Shown here piece by piece: positions 41,839 through 50,221 of a stretch of DNA of 64,000 bases (position 1 is its first letter; each line of letters opens with the position of its first letter). The position numbers and the translations under genes are program-made. The stretch is from a virus, in IMG/VR virus record IMGVR_UViG_3300025168_013179, positions 1 to 64,000 of that record. One strand, given 5' to 3'. The notes beneath the pieces are model-generated. The model was given only the letters and a program-made list of their open reading frames with translations. It had not been told where the DNA came from and did not search any database.

Positions 41839-42466
41839 TTTTTAATTGGTTTACTACTTGGTTTACATCAGCAATTAATTTTCCTTCATCAAATGTTCTT
41901 TTTTCCCCTATGTAATTATAACCTCCTTGTAAATTAATTTCATTAAATAATTCTTTTATTTTTTTAAGAACTACTTTTACTACATTTACTTGATGGTATG
42001 CTTCTGTATTCTTATTTTGTTTGAATTTAAAATTATATTCTTTTATTCTTTCTGTAGCCAACCTGTCCATATAGGCACTGAAAGAATCTATATTGGTAAC
42101 TCTTTTATTAGATTCTCCTTCAGGGATACCGGCTATTTGTTCAAGTAACTTATCTATTTCATTTTTCATCTTGCCTCTGCTCTCATTAGCCTGTCTTAAT
42201 CTAGCTTCGTTAATCATAAACTTTTTAAGTGATGGTTCTCCTTCAGTTTTAGTATAGTAAGCATCTCCTACATCTAAGTCGTTTATAACTAGAGTTTCTA
42301 TACATTCAATTAATTTTAATACAGTGTCATGTTTACCGTACATACCGCTGATGGCTTTTATTATTTCTTCTCTGCCAGAAACTTCACAGACTCCTTTACC
42401 GTTCTTATTATAATTGGCTACTATACTTACTATGTAGGTATCTAAATTATTAGTTAAATTTATCAT
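41825..42466 (-). CDS. Helical protein, unknown
   Basis: A 213-residue, mostly helical, charged protein with no motif recognised. It contains GEPSLKKFMINEARLRQ and coiled-coil-like regions. It overlaps the oxygenase and GT2 genes by 14 and 4 nt, so it is made with glycan genes; it could be a scaffold or regulator. Confidence 0.7.
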   Translation of the reverse strand: MINLTNNLDTYIVSIVANYNKNGKGVCEVSGREEIIKAISGMYGKHDTVLKLIECIETLVINDLDVGDAYYTKTEGEPSLKKFMINEARLRQANESRGKMKNEIDKLLEQIAGIPEGESNKRVTNIDSFSAYMDRLATERIKEYNFKFKQNKNTEAYHQVNVVKVVLKKIKELFNEINLQGGYNYIGEKRTFDEGKLIADVNQVVNQLKNDQL

Positions 42467-43089
42467 GTTAATGTATCGTAATAGTTATTTTGATGCTCTT
42501 GTCTTTCTATAGTTTTATGATGATATAAGGAATAATGTTCTTGAGCAGGTAAAGCTGCATAAGTCGAATAACCTTCTAATTTTTCATGAACTTTATTAAC
42601 CCATTTAATTTCTTCTTTATTTTTCCATATACGCCATTGATAATCTGGATAATTAACCCATCCTGTATCGTTAACCGCCCATCTCCATTTTGCTATATGT
42701 TCTTTAGTCAAGCCTTTTACTGTATTTACTCTGGGAACTAAATATACTTCATTATTAGGGTTACCTTTTAAAATTGTAGGAAGATTTTTTATAAGAGCCT
42801 CGTTAGGGATCTCATCAGCATCTATCTGAAATATATAATCACCAGAGCATAAACTTGTAAGTTTATTTTTCCAATCAGCAAAGTGATGAGCAAACTCACC
42901 AGCATGCCAAGCATATTCAGAGTTAACTGATTTAGCTCTAAGGTACTCTTCTACTCCTTTGCTACCGTTTTTACTATCAAATAGAATAACTATTTCATCG
43001 TCCAATCTTTTATTGTCTAAAAGAAAAGTTACTAATGTTTGAATTTCAGTAGCTTCGTTACATACTGTAATAGCATAACTTATTTTCAT
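42463..43089 (-). CDS. Glycosyltransferase family 2 (LPS core type)
   Basis: A 208-residue GT2 with N-terminal ISYAITVCNEATEI, acidic site FQIDADEIP (D-A-D) and WRWAVNDTGW and WRIWKN motifs. It resembles the KdtX/WaaE group that adds glucose to lipid A core. Length is short for the group. Confidence 0.85.
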   Translation of the reverse strand: MKISYAITVCNEATEIQTLVTFLLDNKRLDDEIVILFDSKNGSKGVEEYLRAKSVNSEYAWHAGEFAHHFADWKNKLTSLCSGDYIFQIDADEIPNEALIKNLPTILKGNPNNEVYLVPRVNTVKGLTKEHIAKWRWAVNDTGWVNYPDYQWRIWKNKEEIKWVNKVHEKLEGYSTYAALPAQEHYSLYHHKTIERQEHQNNYYDTLT

Positions 43090-43547
43090 TGCTTATAGAA
43101 ATCTATATATTCCAATGCTGTCATAAAATCATTTTGAGGATATTTCTTTAAATTTGCCATATCCATTTTATGAGTTTGATCTTTAGGAAACTGCTTAATT
43201 TTTCTATCATCTTCTGTAATAGGAACTGCTTTAACAGCAGACCAACCCCATTCTTCTTTATTGCTACCATCCAAAAATACCATACCTTTTTCTGGTATGC
43301 TAATTGTAGCTGGTGCCCATACTCTTTTATCTTTATCGGTATGAAGTAGGTCTTTATATAACTCAGGAGAGGTTGCTAATAAATCATTTACTACTTTAGA
43401 ACCTTCTGTCATAAGGGTCGATGTAGTAAACCCACTACCAAAACATAACCATGTTTTTATTTGGTTACCTTCTTGTTCAAATGATTGTTCATAACAAGCA
43501 TTACTACCGAAAGGACCTTCTACTAATTGATCTTTATTTAATTTCAT
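43086..43547 (-). CDS. Unknown protein in glycan operon
   Basis: A 153-residue protein, Trp/Gly/Lys-rich, with WGWSAVKAVPITE. No family recognised. Small proteins of this type are conserved in marine T4-like phages but unnamed. It overlaps the neighbours by 4 nt. Confidence 0.68.
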   Translation of the reverse strand: MKLNKDQLVEGPFGSNACYEQSFEQEGNQIKTWLCFGSGFTTSTLMTEGSKVVNDLLATSPELYKDLLHTDKDKRVWAPATISIPEKGMVFLDGSNKEEWGWSAVKAVPITEDDRKIKQFPKDQTHKMDMANLKKYPQNDFMTALEYIDFYKQ

Positions 43548-44860
43548 ACTTTTTTAAGTTTAGGAAGTTTAATAGCAGGTGGTGTTGATGCACCTGGTTT
43601 ATTTAATTTAGGAAGTGAAAGCTTTGGAAGAGTAAGCTCTACTTGTTGAGCAAATTCAGGTATGGTACTTTCAAATATCTTTTTTAATTTAAAGACCATG
43701 TTATCGAAACTGAAATTTGTTTTATTTTGATGTCTTAGTTTTTTAGCATAAGTAATATATTTCTTATAATGTTTAAATATATTCTTATATGCTTTTCCAA
43801 CTTCAATAGAGTCAGCTTTAAACCAAGCAGCTTGAGATAACAATACATTTTTTTGAACTGATGATGGGTGAAGTTGTTCTAACTTACCATTAAGAAGAGT
43901 AGCATATTGTTTATCTAAAAAATCTAAATGACCAGACCATCCTGAAGCTATAATTGGTTTACCTATCAAGCTAAATTCAAGCAATGGTCTACCAAAACCT
44001 TCTCCTCTTGTAAGCGATACCATAGCTTTAATCTTAGGGTGATTGTATATATCGTTAATTTCACTATCAGTTAAGTCTCCATGTATCACATATACGTTAG
44101 GTAATTTACCTTTAACAGTATTCTTAATAGATTGGATTTTATTTAACAGAGTAGACTTATCCATTAATGAAGTATTAGCATGAGAAGTTTTTAAAACTAA
44201 AGCTGGTTGGTTGGTCTTATTTTTAAATGTTTCTAAGAAAGACTTAATAGTAAAGCCTATATCTTTTCTATCATGACCATACTCTCCTTTTAACCAATGT
44301 CCAACAACTAAAAAACAAAACGATTCTTTAATCATAGACAAATCAAAACTTGAATTCTTAGGTAAGTACTTATCTAAGTCTGCTCCTTCTAATAATACTT
44401 CAATTGGTTTATTAACCTGTACCTTAGAAGTAATTTGACCAGTTTTATTATCTTTTACTTCCCAAGCTGTTTTTAAAAATACATCTTTACTGTGCTCAGA
44501 AGATGTCAATGTTAGATTCATTCTATTAACTCCTTGAATCCAACTTTGATCTACTAAAGTTGCTTCTATACCTGCTGTTACTCCTATACTATACTCACCT
44601 ACGGGTTGAAATTCATTAGGAACTGTTATCTGTATCCATATTTCAGGTTTCTTATCTACCTGAGGAACTATTAAAGAGGATAGTTCACCCTCGTTATGAT
44701 CGTTCAAATAGCCGAATCTAGTATTACCCCATCGTTGAGATAGTAATTTTACATTATACTTATCTAATTTTAGAACTGCTTTTATAAAATCCCTTGATCT
44801 TGCTCCGTAGCCTGAATAAGTATCTACTGGAGAGCTTATAAACATTGTTGGTTTATTCAT
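43544..44860 (-). CDS. Glycosyltransferase family 4
   Basis: A 438-residue GT-B enzyme: C-terminal TRGEGFGRPLLEFSLIGKP (the E-x7-E sugar-donor motif) and SGWSGHLDFL. The C-terminal tail has LPKL-type repeats (LPKLSLPKLNKP, then KLPKLKKV), perhaps a membrane or partner contact. It lies 1 nt from another GT4 gene. Confidence 0.88.
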   Translation of the reverse strand: MNKPTMFISSPVDTYSGYGARSRDFIKAVLKLDKYNVKLLSQRWGNTRFGYLNDHNEGELSSLIVPQVDKKPEIWIQITVPNEFQPVGEYSIGVTAGIEATLVDQSWIQGVNRMNLTLTSSEHSKDVFLKTAWEVKDNKTGQITSKVQVNKPIEVLLEGADLDKYLPKNSSFDLSMIKESFCFLVVGHWLKGEYGHDRKDIGFTIKSFLETFKNKTNQPALVLKTSHANTSLMDKSTLLNKIQSIKNTVKGKLPNVYVIHGDLTDSEINDIYNHPKIKAMVSLTRGEGFGRPLLEFSLIGKPIIASGWSGHLDFLDKQYATLLNGKLEQLHPSSVQKNVLLSQAAWFKADSIEVGKAYKNIFKHYKKYITYAKKLRHQNKTNFSFDNMVFKLKKIFESTIPEFAQQVELTLPKLSLPKLNKPGASTPPAIKLPKLKKV

Positions 44861-44861
44861 A

Positions 44862-46298
44862 TTAATATCCTGTTAATTTATGAGTTACTTTAAGCGATGG
44901 TGCTTTATCAACATGAAAGACTTCGTGTCTAGGTCTAGGTTTAAAAGTTGCTAAAGTTTCATCTATACTATTAATCATATTTTTACACATATGGTCTGCT
45001 GTCATTTGAGCTTCGTCAGACTGAGCCCATAAACTACCAGCTATCCCTCTTCTATCTCTTTCTTCTTTTGGAATATCATATACCTTTTTTATAGCAGCAG
45101 CTATATCCTCAGGGTTAGACCTATCGTCGTATATATAAGGAGTCATAGGAGACCCTGCTAGAGAAATATTAGAAGGGAAAACAGGTACTGCCCATTCGCC
45201 ACATTTTTTATAAGTACCTCTATGATTAGAAGGAAAGTCAGCATCGAAGTCTATCCAATCACCATTTTCATCTTCAAATCTTAATTGATCTTGCATTCCT
45301 CCTGTTGCTGCTCCTATTATCATCGTACCAGACATCATTGATTCTGTTAAAGATAATCCCCATCCCTCATTAGATGAGATTAAAGTAGTAACATCACACA
45401 TATTATACATAAAGTTCATTTGAGCAGATGATATTTTTGCAGTAGAAAAATAAACATTACCTTCTGGGTACACAGCTTCTTTTACTGCTTTTAAATCTGT
45501 ACCGTGATTATTAGAAACTTCTGTATGCATTATTAATCCACATCTCTTTGCTTTTTCTTCTCCTATCATATCACAGAAGAATTTAAATGATAAGATAATG
45601 TCACCTGGTCTCTTTCTGTGAATATTTCTTGAGTTAAAATAAACTAAGAAATCTACATCTGGATTATTAATAGTCTTTTGTTTAAACTTTACAAGTTCTG
45701 GGTATAGGGGATTTTCTTTTACTATTGGAAAGAAATGCTTATTATTAATTCCATGAGGAACATAATTAATAATTTTATCTATAGCTTCATCACCTAGTAC
45801 TAATTTATTTATATTAACAGTCTGTTTAGATATACCCATTAAACAGTCTACAGAGTTATAATAATCTCTATTATATACTGGAGCAGGATAGTCATCCCAA
45901 ATATTTAACCATACGATTGGAATTTTATTTCTTATTTCTCTTTCAATTTCAAATAACCAAATCCAGTATCTAGGGTCAGTAAAAATAAAAATAGCATCTG
46001 GTTTTTCTTTTTCTAGTAAGCTTCTAATTAAGGTACTATTTCCATAACCTTCAAAAGGCATAATATGCACTTTTGCATCAGTTATACCTGCATTTTTATT
46101 TACGTCATCAGAAATGTCTACAAGTTTTCCATTCTCTGGATGTTTAAGAGCAGCTCCAACTTGGAACCAATTGTATTTATGCGCTGATCCGACCACTAAT
46201 TCCCTAGACATTGTTGCTATCCCAGAGTGCATTCTTAAATCATCACTAAGTAAAAGTATTTTCTTTCTTTTACTCTTTTCAATATAACCTTCTACCAT
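44862..46298 (-). CDS. Glycosyltransferase family 4
   Basis: A 478-residue GT-B enzyme with the EGWGLSLTESMMSGTMIIG donor motif and AATGGMQDQL. N-terminal LLLSDDLRMHSGIATMSREL is GT4-typical. It starts with a 1-nt overlap to the RHH-like gene. Two GT4 enzymes in tandem suggest two sugar additions. Confidence 0.88.
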   Translation of the reverse strand: MVEGYIEKSKRKKILLLSDDLRMHSGIATMSRELVVGSAHKYNWFQVGAALKHPENGKLVDISDDVNKNAGITDAKVHIMPFEGYGNSTLIRSLLEKEKPDAIFIFTDPRYWIWLFEIEREIRNKIPIVWLNIWDDYPAPVYNRDYYNSVDCLMGISKQTVNINKLVLGDEAIDKIINYVPHGINNKHFFPIVKENPLYPELVKFKQKTINNPDVDFLVYFNSRNIHRKRPGDIILSFKFFCDMIGEEKAKRCGLIMHTEVSNNHGTDLKAVKEAVYPEGNVYFSTAKISSAQMNFMYNMCDVTTLISSNEGWGLSLTESMMSGTMIIGAATGGMQDQLRFEDENGDWIDFDADFPSNHRGTYKKCGEWAVPVFPSNISLAGSPMTPYIYDDRSNPEDIAAAIKKVYDIPKEERDRRGIAGSLWAQSDEAQMTADHMCKNMINSIDETLATFKPRPRHEVFHVDKAPSLKVTHKLTGY

Positions 46299-46486
46299 TA
46301 TTTACTGTATTTAATATTATTTTGTTTATGTATCTTATCCTTAAAGGTCTTATCAGTAAGGTATAAATAAATTGCACGATCTGCAAGCTTTTTAAAAGAA
46401 AAATTTTCTTGAAGGCAAGCCATTTTAAAATGATCGAAAAGGGGTTGAGTAATTTTAACCGAAGTTAATTTTTCATTTCTTATCAT
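46298..46486 (-). CDS. Ribbon-helix-helix-like protein
   Basis: A 62-residue protein: a strand TSVKITQ followed by two helices (LFDHFKMACLQENFSF, KLADRAIYLYLTDKTF) fits the ribbon-helix-helix DNA-binding fold. It is first in the operon with the glycan genes and could be a repressor of it; this is inference. Confidence 0.62.
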   Translation of the reverse strand: MIRNEKLTSVKITQPLFDHFKMACLQENFSFKKLADRAIYLYLTDKTFKDKIHKQNNIKYSK

Positions 46487-46510
46487 AACTATATATCTTT
46501 ATATATTTAT

Positions 46511-46520
46511 ATATAAATAG
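46511..46520 (-). promoter_or_regulatory. Late-like motif
   Basis: Minus strand CTATTTATAT followed by ATAAATA, 24 nt before the ATG of the RHH-like gene. Matches the variant at 8641-8650. Confidence 0.4.
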
Positions 46521-46521
46521 G

Positions 46522-47439
46522 CTAAAATCCCGAAAATGGTAAACAGTGATCACACTTACCAAGAGGAGACTTACAGCTATGGTCTATATCTAAATACTTA
46601 CCTTTATCATCTAATACATTAGTTAAAAAATTATTCATAGACTCTATAACTTGTTTAGTTTTTCTAGGGCCTGAGTTAGGTTTAAACTCTTGAACTCTTC
46701 TTTGCATAGATGCAAATTCAGCATCTTTAGGTACTCTTCTTTTAACTATAAAGAACTCTACATTAATCTTACTAGGGTCTATGTTAAATTGCTTAGCAAA
46801 GAACTCTCTATATAAGATAACCTGAGCAGTTAGGTTAGGATTCTTTTTGTAAGTATCATTCCATCCTCTAGTAGAAGTCTTTATATCCATAACTGTCCAA
46901 GTATCAGTATTAGGGTGATAGAAGACTAAGTCAACTAATCCTTTAAATACCACACCTGGTTTAATCTGCTGATATAATAATGTCTCTACTCCTGCAAGCT
47001 TCATAGTCTTAGTACCGAAGTATATAGACCTCTTCTTTTTAATAAAGTCTAATATATGTTTACCGTCTAACCAAAAGCTATTAAGTTCATCTGCATTAGA
47101 GTAGTGCTCATGACCGTTAACTGCCTTACCTGATCTATATGCTTTAATCATATTGTCATATAAAAGGTTATTAATATCTATTTCATTAGCATCTTTAACA
47201 GAGTTATGATACATTACCTCTAAGTAATGCTGTAACGTTTCATGAAATGCTGTACCAAAAGTAGTATAGATATTTTGAGTAAACGGTACTGCTCTCTTTC
47301 TATATTGCATATCCCATAACTTAGGACATTTGTTATAAGTGCTAATAGAACTATACGAAATGTGAGTTAACTTAGAAGGTGTTTGTTTGATTTTACTCTC
47401 CCAAACGACCTTCACAGGTCCTTTTAGTTTTCTTTTCAA
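46522..47439 (-). CDS. PD-(D/E)XK nuclease, RecB/AddB/Cas4 type with Fe-S cysteines
   Basis: A 305-residue nuclease. Core: GTAFHE (62-67), D170 (GLVD), D185-I-K187 (MDIKTS) and Q206-x3-Y210 (AQVILY), the motifs of RecB-type nucleases. C38 (NKCPKLW) plus C289, C296 and C299 (CKSPLGKCDHC) match the one-plus-three cysteine arrangement of 4Fe-4S nucleases (AddB, Cas4). It likely resects DNA ends in phage recombination or degrades host DNA. The A-type carrier at 14674-15003 is a candidate cluster donor. Confidence 0.88.
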   Translation of the reverse strand: MKRKLKGPVKVVWESKIKQTPSKLTHISYSSISTYNKCPKLWDMQYRKRAVPFTQNIYTTFGTAFHETLQHYLEVMYHNSVKDANEIDINNLLYDNMIKAYRSGKAVNGHEHYSNADELNSFWLDGKHILDFIKKKRSIYFGTKTMKLAGVETLLYQQIKPGVVFKGLVDLVFYHPNTDTWTVMDIKTSTRGWNDTYKKNPNLTAQVILYREFFAKQFNIDPSKINVEFFIVKRRVPKDAEFASMQRRVQEFKPNSGPRKTKQVIESMNNFLTNVLDDKGKYLDIDHSCKSPLGKCDHCLPFSGF

Positions 47440-47445
47440 TATATT

Positions 47446-47796
47446 TTATTTAGATTTCTTCCATAAACCCTTTTGTACTATCTGAGATATAATACCATAG
47501 TTACTTAAGTCTTGAAAAGTATCTATTAAAGATTCGTTGTGAGCTTTTCTATTTGATAGAATCATATTCTTCCATCTATTTACTTTATCTGATATTCTAT
47601 ACCAGAGTCCAACTAAAGCGAAGTCAACTTCTTCTTGATTTACTAATTGAGTACCAGCGGCTACATTACCCATACCGTAGTCTAAATGCTTCTTAGCAAA
47701 TAGTTCAAACTGTTCGTCTGATATATCTTTATAGGCTTTGTAAATAAGTGGGTACTCTTTTTTTAGTACCGGGAGGGCTTTTATAGGTTCTTTCAT
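47446..47796 (-). CDS. DUF1599-like (Nmad1-like) protein
   Basis: A 116-residue protein with HLDYGMGNVAAG, then LWYRISDKVNRWKNMI and ESLIDTFQDLSNYGIISQ. These residues match the DUF1599 family, once linked to nucleotide-modification systems, with a MazG-like helical look. Its start is 4 nt after a -7 box, so the mRNA may be leaderless. It sits next to the nuclease. Confidence 0.72.
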   Translation of the reverse strand: MKEPIKALPVLKKEYPLIYKAYKDISDEQFELFAKKHLDYGMGNVAAGTQLVNQEEVDFALVGLWYRISDKVNRWKNMILSNRKAHNESLIDTFQDLSNYGIISQIVQKGLWKKSK

Positions 47797-47800
47797 ATAA

Positions 47801-47831
47801 TTAAGATAAGAAAAATATCTATAAGAACCAA
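47801..47831 (-). promoter_or_regulatory. TTG-N20-TATCTTAA promoter
   Basis: TTG 47829-47831, box TATCTTAA 47801-47808, 4 nt before the ATG at 47796. Confidence 0.75.
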
Positions 47832-48989
47832 CTACATATAGATAATTCTGCTGTCGTCTCCTCTATTAATTTTACCTCTTCGTCCATCAGCAAGAGTAAC
47901 AACAATGCTGTTAGGTTTAGTTTCAAATCTTGGTTTCTTATCTAAAAAAGTTCTAGTACCGTCTTTTTCTATAATCATGTACTTAGCATAATTTTTTGTA
48001 AAGTCTTTAAAATCTCCAGTAGACTCTTCTTCTATTACTTTACTATCTTTATCGTAATGATCTCCATCATTACCATTCTGACCTATAATATTCATTCTGT
48101 TTTCATCATAATCTTCAGGAAAGATTCTGCTCTCTTCTTTAGATACTTCTTTTTCACCGTATATGTTTTTTAATTTCCTAGGGTAAGCTATATCAAAAGC
48201 AAAATTAGCAGCTACAACTAATGAAATTGCTAAAGGATCGAATACAAAAATAATTACTAATAAAAGAATATTAATAATAACATCCATTGGAGTATCTGTT
48301 AAACCGGATAAATATTTTAATGGTCCTAATTCTCCAGCTATCTCTGAATTATTATTTAGGTTAAGTATTTGTAATTTAAATTTTTGTAAGCTATCAGCAG
48401 CTATCTGTCTTTTTTCTTGAACAGCTTTTCTATTCTCTTCTTCAACTTCAATACGTTTCTGCGAAAGCCTAAGTTCGGCAGTAGAGATGGTTGATCTAAC
48501 GCCCCCAGAAACCGTGGTGTCTCGTACCTGGATCGACTGAGCCTTGGCATTAGAAAGAATAGCAATATTACTGCTAATTTGTGTAAGCTCTTTTTCGTAG
48601 CGTTGTATATCGTCTTCATAAAATTGTGCTTTATTATCTAAAAATTCTATTTTATTTTCATTAATTAGTAAGTTAGCATAAGTATCTTGATATGCTGCAC
48701 TTAAAAATCCATAAATACCCATACTAGTAATAACTACTAATACTATAGCAGCCACAATAAGATACGCTCTAAGAGCTTTATTTATAGTATCCCAGTACTG
48801 GTATAAAAGCGATGCTATAACTAACTTAGCTACTTCTAAAGAACCAGCCATTATAATTACTTCAAATTGTGCTCCTGCAAATAGCTTACTTAATCCATAT
48901 ACTGAATAAAATGCTGCTGATGCAGATACTGATAGAGCAGAAAAGGCAATAATAAAAGGAAATAAACCTTTTTTCACATTTTTCCACAT
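47832..48989 (-). CDS. Large membrane protein with coiled coil, unknown
   Basis: A 385-residue protein with about four N-terminal transmembrane helices and one more pair near residues 238-262, a charged coiled coil between them (about 120-215) and a cytoplasmic-looking acidic tail. A patch coding for residues near 150-172 (48480-48545) is markedly GC-richer than the rest. It follows a late motif. A tail-associated or lysis-timing membrane protein is possible. Confidence 0.72.
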   Translation of the reverse strand: MWKNVKKGLFPFIIAFSALSVSASAAFYSVYGLSKLFAGAQFEVIIMAGSLEVAKLVIASLLYQYWDTINKALRAYLIVAAIVLVVITSMGIYGFLSAAYQDTYANLLINENKIEFLDNKAQFYEDDIQRYEKELTQISSNIAILSNAKAQSIQVRDTTVSGGVRSTISTAELRLSQKRIEVEEENRKAVQEKRQIAADSLQKFKLQILNLNNNSEIAGELGPLKYLSGLTDTPMDVIINILLLVIIFVFDPLAISLVVAANFAFDIAYPRKLKNIYGEKEVSKEESRIFPEDYDENRMNIIGQNGNDGDHYDKDSKVIEEESTGDFKDFTKNYAKYMIIEKDGTRTFLDKKPRFETKPNSIVVTLADGRRGKINRGDDSRIIYM

Positions 48990-49000
48990 AATATTGTTTA

Positions 49001-49010
49001 TTATAAATAG
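49001..49010 (-). promoter_or_regulatory. Candidate late promoter motif
   Basis: Minus strand CTATTTATAA followed by TAAACA, 11 nt before the ATG at 48989. Confidence 0.5.
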
Positions 49011-49015
49011 TTAAG

Positions 49016-49456
49016 TTAGTTGCCAATCACTTGAAGGAGTACGGCAGCTAATCCTATTGCAGATCCTATTTGGTAGAGTTTCTTTTGCCTATTAGCTTTT
49101 TTTAAAGCTGATTGTAGATCTTTAGATAAGTCAGCTTGAGTGTCTATTTGACTATCTTTCTGTAGTATAATGCTGTTTAAAGTAGAAGTTTGAGTCTTAA
49201 GATTATTAACTAAATCCGACTGTGTGACTAACTTTTCGTTAGTAACTGATATCAGCTTAAACATAGCATCTAATTCTTTTGAACTAGCATCTCCTTGTAT
49301 TAAATCCTTTATAACTAATTTAGCTATAGGGTTACTTAACTGTATCGTTTTCGTAGAGTCTGCCTTTATATCGTTCTGCGAAAAACTGCTCAAGCATATC
49401 ATCACCGAAATAATCGATAGCATCAAGCTTTTGTTTAGTTTCTTTTTTAATAACAT
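49016..49456 (-). CDS. Secreted coiled-coil protein, spanin-pair candidate
   Basis: A 146-residue protein with signal peptide MLLKKKLNKSLMLSIISVM and FSQ end, then a coiled-coil region (LVNNLKTQTSTLNSIILQ) and a C-terminal hydrophobic helix (YQIGSAIGLAAVLLQVIGN). Its signal region lies in a different frame inside the 3' end of the 118-residue gene (125-nt overlap). There is no canonical lipobox. Confidence 0.65.
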   Translation of the reverse strand: MLLKKKLNKSLMLSIISVMICLSSFSQNDIKADSTKTIQLSNPIAKLVIKDLIQGDASSKELDAMFKLISVTNEKLVTQSDLVNNLKTQTSTLNSIILQKDSQIDTQADLSKDLQSALKKANRQKKLYQIGSAIGLAAVLLQVIGN

Positions 49457-49688
49457 TTATGTTTCTATTTAAATTATCTATTTTAATATCGTAAGCTGCT
49501 ACTGCTTTCTCTAGTTCTTTAGATTCTACCTGTAAGCTATCATTAACTGTTTCTAATGATAAAATTTTTTGTTGAAGAATATTAATTTGAAGTTCATACT
49601 TAGCAATATCTATAGTAGGTTTTTTATCTATTATATAGAAAATAGCTAAAGTAGTAAGACACAGTAATATAACACTTGTTCTGTTCAT
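49332..49688 (-). CDS. Inner-membrane spanin-like (Rz-like) protein
   Basis: A 118-residue protein: N-terminal transmembrane helix (MNRTSVILLCLTTLAIFYII) and a long periplasmic coiled coil (LQINILQQKILSLETVND and on). Beside the amidase gene this fits the Rz inner-membrane spanin, which bridges to the outer membrane at lysis. Its 3' end overlaps the start of the next gene in another frame, as in lambda Rz/Rz1, but the partner is not a classic Rz1. TTG-N20 promoter with near-zero leader. Confidence 0.68.
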   Translation of the reverse strand: MNRTSVILLCLTTLAIFYIIDKKPTIDIAKYELQINILQQKILSLETVNDSLQVESKELEKAVAAYDIKIDNLNRNINVIKKETKQKLDAIDYFGDDMLEQFFAERYKGRLYENDTVK

Positions 49689-49692
49689 TATT

Positions 49693-49723
49693 ATAATATA
49701 AGAAAACTAATTCGATTAAGCAA
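49693..49723 (-). promoter_or_regulatory. TTG-N20-TATATTAT promoter
   Basis: TTG 49721-49723, box TATATTAT 49693-49700, 4 nt before the ATG at 49688. It partly overlaps the 3' end of the amidase gene. Confidence 0.72.
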
Positions 49724-50207
49724 CTAGTGCTGCTTGAAATCTTTCCCATTCAAAGGCTGATCCTGGATCTACCTTACCTTTTCTATCTCCTCTAACGTGA
49801 TCTCCAGAACAATCTGAATGTCTTACAATGTTAGAAGCTGGAATATTATATTGTTTCATCCACCATTTACAAGTAGATAGTGCTGATTCAAATTGAGCTT
49901 CCGAGTAAGTACCTGGTTGTTTAATTGCCTGTGTAAAAGAGTAGTACGACTGTTTGCCTGGCACTAGTAACTCAAAGCCTAAGTAATGAGAGTTTAGGTT
50001 AGATAACCCATCCCATTTTGATTTACCGGCATGAAAAGCTTTACCAGGAGAAGAGATCATTTTCTCATAAGTTCCATCAGGGTGAATAAATCCATGTACG
50101 GATAATTTTAACTCCTTTAAGAAATCGTGGGCTGTTATCCACTCGTCCTTCCATTGAAGGTATTCGCCCATACTATGTATTACTATTCCTTTTGGTATAA
50201 TTGCCAT
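49716..50207 (-). CDS. N-acetylmuramoyl-L-alanine amidase (endolysin)
   Basis: A 163-residue amidase_2/PGRP-type enzyme. Zinc site candidates are H11 (VIHSMG), H130 (VRHSDC) and D147 (KVDPGS), with K145 as catalytic aid; FHAGKSKW and VHGFIHPDG match the family. It cuts the amide between muramic acid and the stem peptide. It has no signal peptide, so it needs a holin, and is next to spanin-like genes and near a holin candidate. Confidence 0.92.
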   Translation of the reverse strand: MAIIPKGIVIHSMGEYLQWKDEWITAHDFLKELKLSVHGFIHPDGTYEKMISSPGKAFHAGKSKWDGLSNLNSHYLGFELLVPGKQSYYSFTQAIKQPGTYSEAQFESALSTCKWWMKQYNIPASNIVRHSDCSGDHVRGDRKGKVDPGSAFEWERFQAALVA

Positions 50208-50221
50208 CTTAACTACATTAT

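Noticed and set aside
24512-46298. Glycan module as a host O-antigen cluster wrongly joined to phage DNA
   Set aside because: Promoters, codon composition and overlaps are continuous with phage genes on both sides, and small phage-like genes are within it.
47446-47796. DUF1599 protein as proof of a DNA-base modification pathway
   Set aside because: No base-modifying synthase, kinase or glucosyltransferase for DNA is recognisable nearby, so the link to modified DNA is not supported.
48401-48619. 72-codon frame inside the large membrane protein gene
   Set aside because: It is a shadow frame over the GC-rich patch with a Lys/Arg/Leu bias and no start signal.
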